Part shown: positions 62,510 through 64,000 of the stretch, piece after piece
Numbering within the stretch: the first letter of the stretch is position 1
Layout of the letters: each line of letters starts with the position of its first letter
Assembly: GCA_036874045.1 (NCBI GenBank)
Contig: CM072343.1
Coordinates: forward strand, 950,001 to 1,014,000
Length of the DNA stretch: 64,000 nt
Source of the DNA: Cymodocea nodosa
Taxonomy: Eukaryota > Streptophyta > Magnoliopsida > Alismatales > Cymodoceaceae
Direction: 5' to 3'
Made by a program: the position numbers and the translations under genes
The notes under the pieces: model-generated
Databases searched by the model: none
What the model was told of the DNA's origin: nothing
What the model saw: only the letters and a program-made list of their open reading frames with translations

Positions 62510-63940
62510 CTACTGTACTAAAGCCTCTGATGTTGGTGTGGCTTTCTGATCGCTTGGTGTATTCTCTGGTGATGGGTTATCTTCCTGTTTCACATTCTCT
62601 TGGGAGGCATTTACTTCTTTCCCGTTCTCTATCGCCGTGTTATCTTGGTTTAGATCTGATGTGGCACTCTCCTGTGAATTAACTGGCTCACTTGCTGGTG
62701 CTGGAGTATCGGATGGTTCAGAGCTGGGAGTGGTTGCCGCAGGAGGAGCAGAAGCAGGTTGAGCAGCTTCTAACATCAAGGGCTTGTTGGGCTGCTGCAG
62801 GGCAGAGGGGCTCTGTGCAGCAGGAGGGGCCTTCTTTATTGTAATGGGTGGAGCTGATAAAGATGCCATTCCAGGAGGTAGGATTTCTATAGGAGGCTTC
62901 TTTCCTGCATCTGCTAGGCTTGTGAGTTTAGGTTCTTCCAAAGAAGCTAAAAATGCAGCCGTTGCATCCGTTTTGGCAGGGTGCACAGGCTCAAGCTCCT
63001 TCTGTAGCATCAGATTCCATGCTTGGACGAGGTTCCTTAATGTTGGGCGTCCATGAGCCTGTCAAATTGCAGAAAATAGAAGTTAGGGGGAATAAAGGTA
63101 CAAGATGACAGATAACTGTAAACTGTAAAATCAACAATAATATTTCTTATCGTTCAATTCACAAAATCAGCCAACCTCATAATTCTCAAACAAAATAATC
63201 GATGAAAAATCAAATCTAGCCCTAGCACTTCTCAGCAGTTCAGCAGAATAAATTAACGACTAGAACACGCAAGCTTTCTTGAGATTTACACTTGTGAGTG
63301 ATTTATGGGTTAATGACCGTAAAGCACATCAAAGGTGCATTTGGTCATAAAAGATTTCAATTATCCAAAATCAAGATTGTAGGGTAATCAGATTATGTGG
63401 ATTATTATGTGAAATAAGATATATTTGGTGCAGATTAGTAATAAATTCCAAAATTCATTCTATAATCTCATAATTTCCAAAAAGATGAATTTTAGGACTT
63501 TCAAAATTATTATTAGAACATATTGCCCAATATCCATTTATGATCAGAAATGATCATATCAAGACCATTTATTTTCAGTTGACTTCAACCCCATAACCCT
63601 ACAATCACCTTAGTATCATTAGATTTAAGGAAACTGGCAATTGTTTATGATGGAACTACTTTGGGTCCCACCACATGATGGAACTGTGATTAAATAGAAA
63701 AAAATAATTAATCTCCAAAAGGGAAAGCAAAATAAATGGTGCCAGAATTTTGATAAATATTAAGACCTGACAGCCATAATGGAGTCTAAGTATGAACATT
63801 ACATGTGCATGCAGTACAGCTTCAGCAAGCATCCCAGTGTCCTGCCATGCCTTCTCCATCAGAGCATTGTCACCAAGTACAGCTGCTGAGAATGCTGCTT
63901 CCCGGCCTTGACCAGATGTGATAAGATTACCAACTAAAAC
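62510..63940 (-). CDS. TWD40-1-like (TSET/TPLATE complex WD40 protein), last two exons only
   Basis: Minus-strand exons 63940..63803 and 63058..62510; the rest of the gene lies beyond the right edge. The first exon encodes VLVGNLITSGQGREAAF, then GDNALMEKAWQDTGMLAEAV. The junction gives LHAH|AHGRPTLRNLVQAW. The last exon continues KTDATAAFLASLEEPKLTSL and KKPPIEILPPGM, then a Pro/Ala/Ser/Glu-rich disordered tail ending EALVQ. I recognise this as the C-terminus of the plant protein annotated as transducin/WD40 TWD40-1, a TSET/TPLATE member acting in clathrin-mediated endocytosis at the plasma membrane; the match is from memory and is the least certain of the named genes. The acceptor chosen for the first exon is TTATCAG|GTTTTAG; the frame also reads back through KGASMSYQ, so an acceptor at GAAAG (63961) is possible. 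Confidence 0.65.
63059..63802 (-). other. Intron of the TWD40-1-like gene
   Basis: 744 nt, AT-rich, GT-AG boundaries (CAT|GTAATG and TTTGACAG|GCTCAT). Nothing else is seen in it. Confidence 0.6.
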
Positions 63941-64000
63941 CTGATAAGACATTGATGCCCCTTTCAAATATTATACAGTTGCATGAAAACAGAAAATATA

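Overview
This is nuclear DNA from a flowering plant, most likely a monocot outside the grasses; a Zingiberales genome such as banana would fit, but that is an inference from protein character, not proven. The evidence is multi-exon genes with GT-AG introns, AT-rich intergenic DNA full of microsatellites, a solo LTR, and strictly plant-type gene families (alpha-type phospholipase D, a NAC factor, a double-domain DJ-1, a TSET-type WD40 protein). There are no operons, plasmid or phage genes, or CRISPR arrays.

I support eight protein-coding genes. In order: (1) a UBA2-like two-RRM RNA-binding protein, minus strand, running off the left edge; (2) an ARM-repeat protein, minus, 2 exons joined by an unusual GC-AG intron; (3) ATG7, the autophagy E1-like enzyme, minus, 14 exons, 727 aa; (4) a bHLH30-like transcription factor, minus, 2 exons; (5) a chloroplast-type DJ-1 homologue with two DJ-1/PfpI domains, minus, 8 exons, with a 6.2 kb intron in the linker; (6) phospholipase D alpha, plus, 3 exons, 804 aa; (7) a SOMBRERO-like NAC factor, plus, 3 exons; (8) a MAPR4-like cytochrome-b5-fold membrane protein, minus, 8 exons. 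The 3' end of a TWD40-1-like gene (minus) enters from the right edge. Exon sums of every complete model are divisible by three, and splice junctions rebuild family motifs.

The genes do not form a pathway. They cover RNA binding, autophagy, transcription, glyoxal/redox defence, lipid signalling and membrane traffic, as expected for ordinary plant chromatin. Long stretches between them (about 10.7-14.3, 17.5-26.5, 34.8-37.9, 41.0-48.7 and 50.5-53.3 kb) are AT-rich; I see only simple repeats, short tandem duplications and decayed repeats there.

The most interesting structural features are: a tandem duplication of the MAPR4 last exon in which the distal copy has a 1-nt frameshift; a complete 1.8 kb solo LTR with a perfect 5-bp target-site duplication in a MAPR4 intron, carrying an internal array of diverged subrepeats; a GC-AG intron in the ARM gene; parallel but slightly shifted intron positions in the two DJ-1 domains; and a 19-bp palindrome of two G-boxes in an ATG7 intron. 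I found no convincing undescribed biological system.
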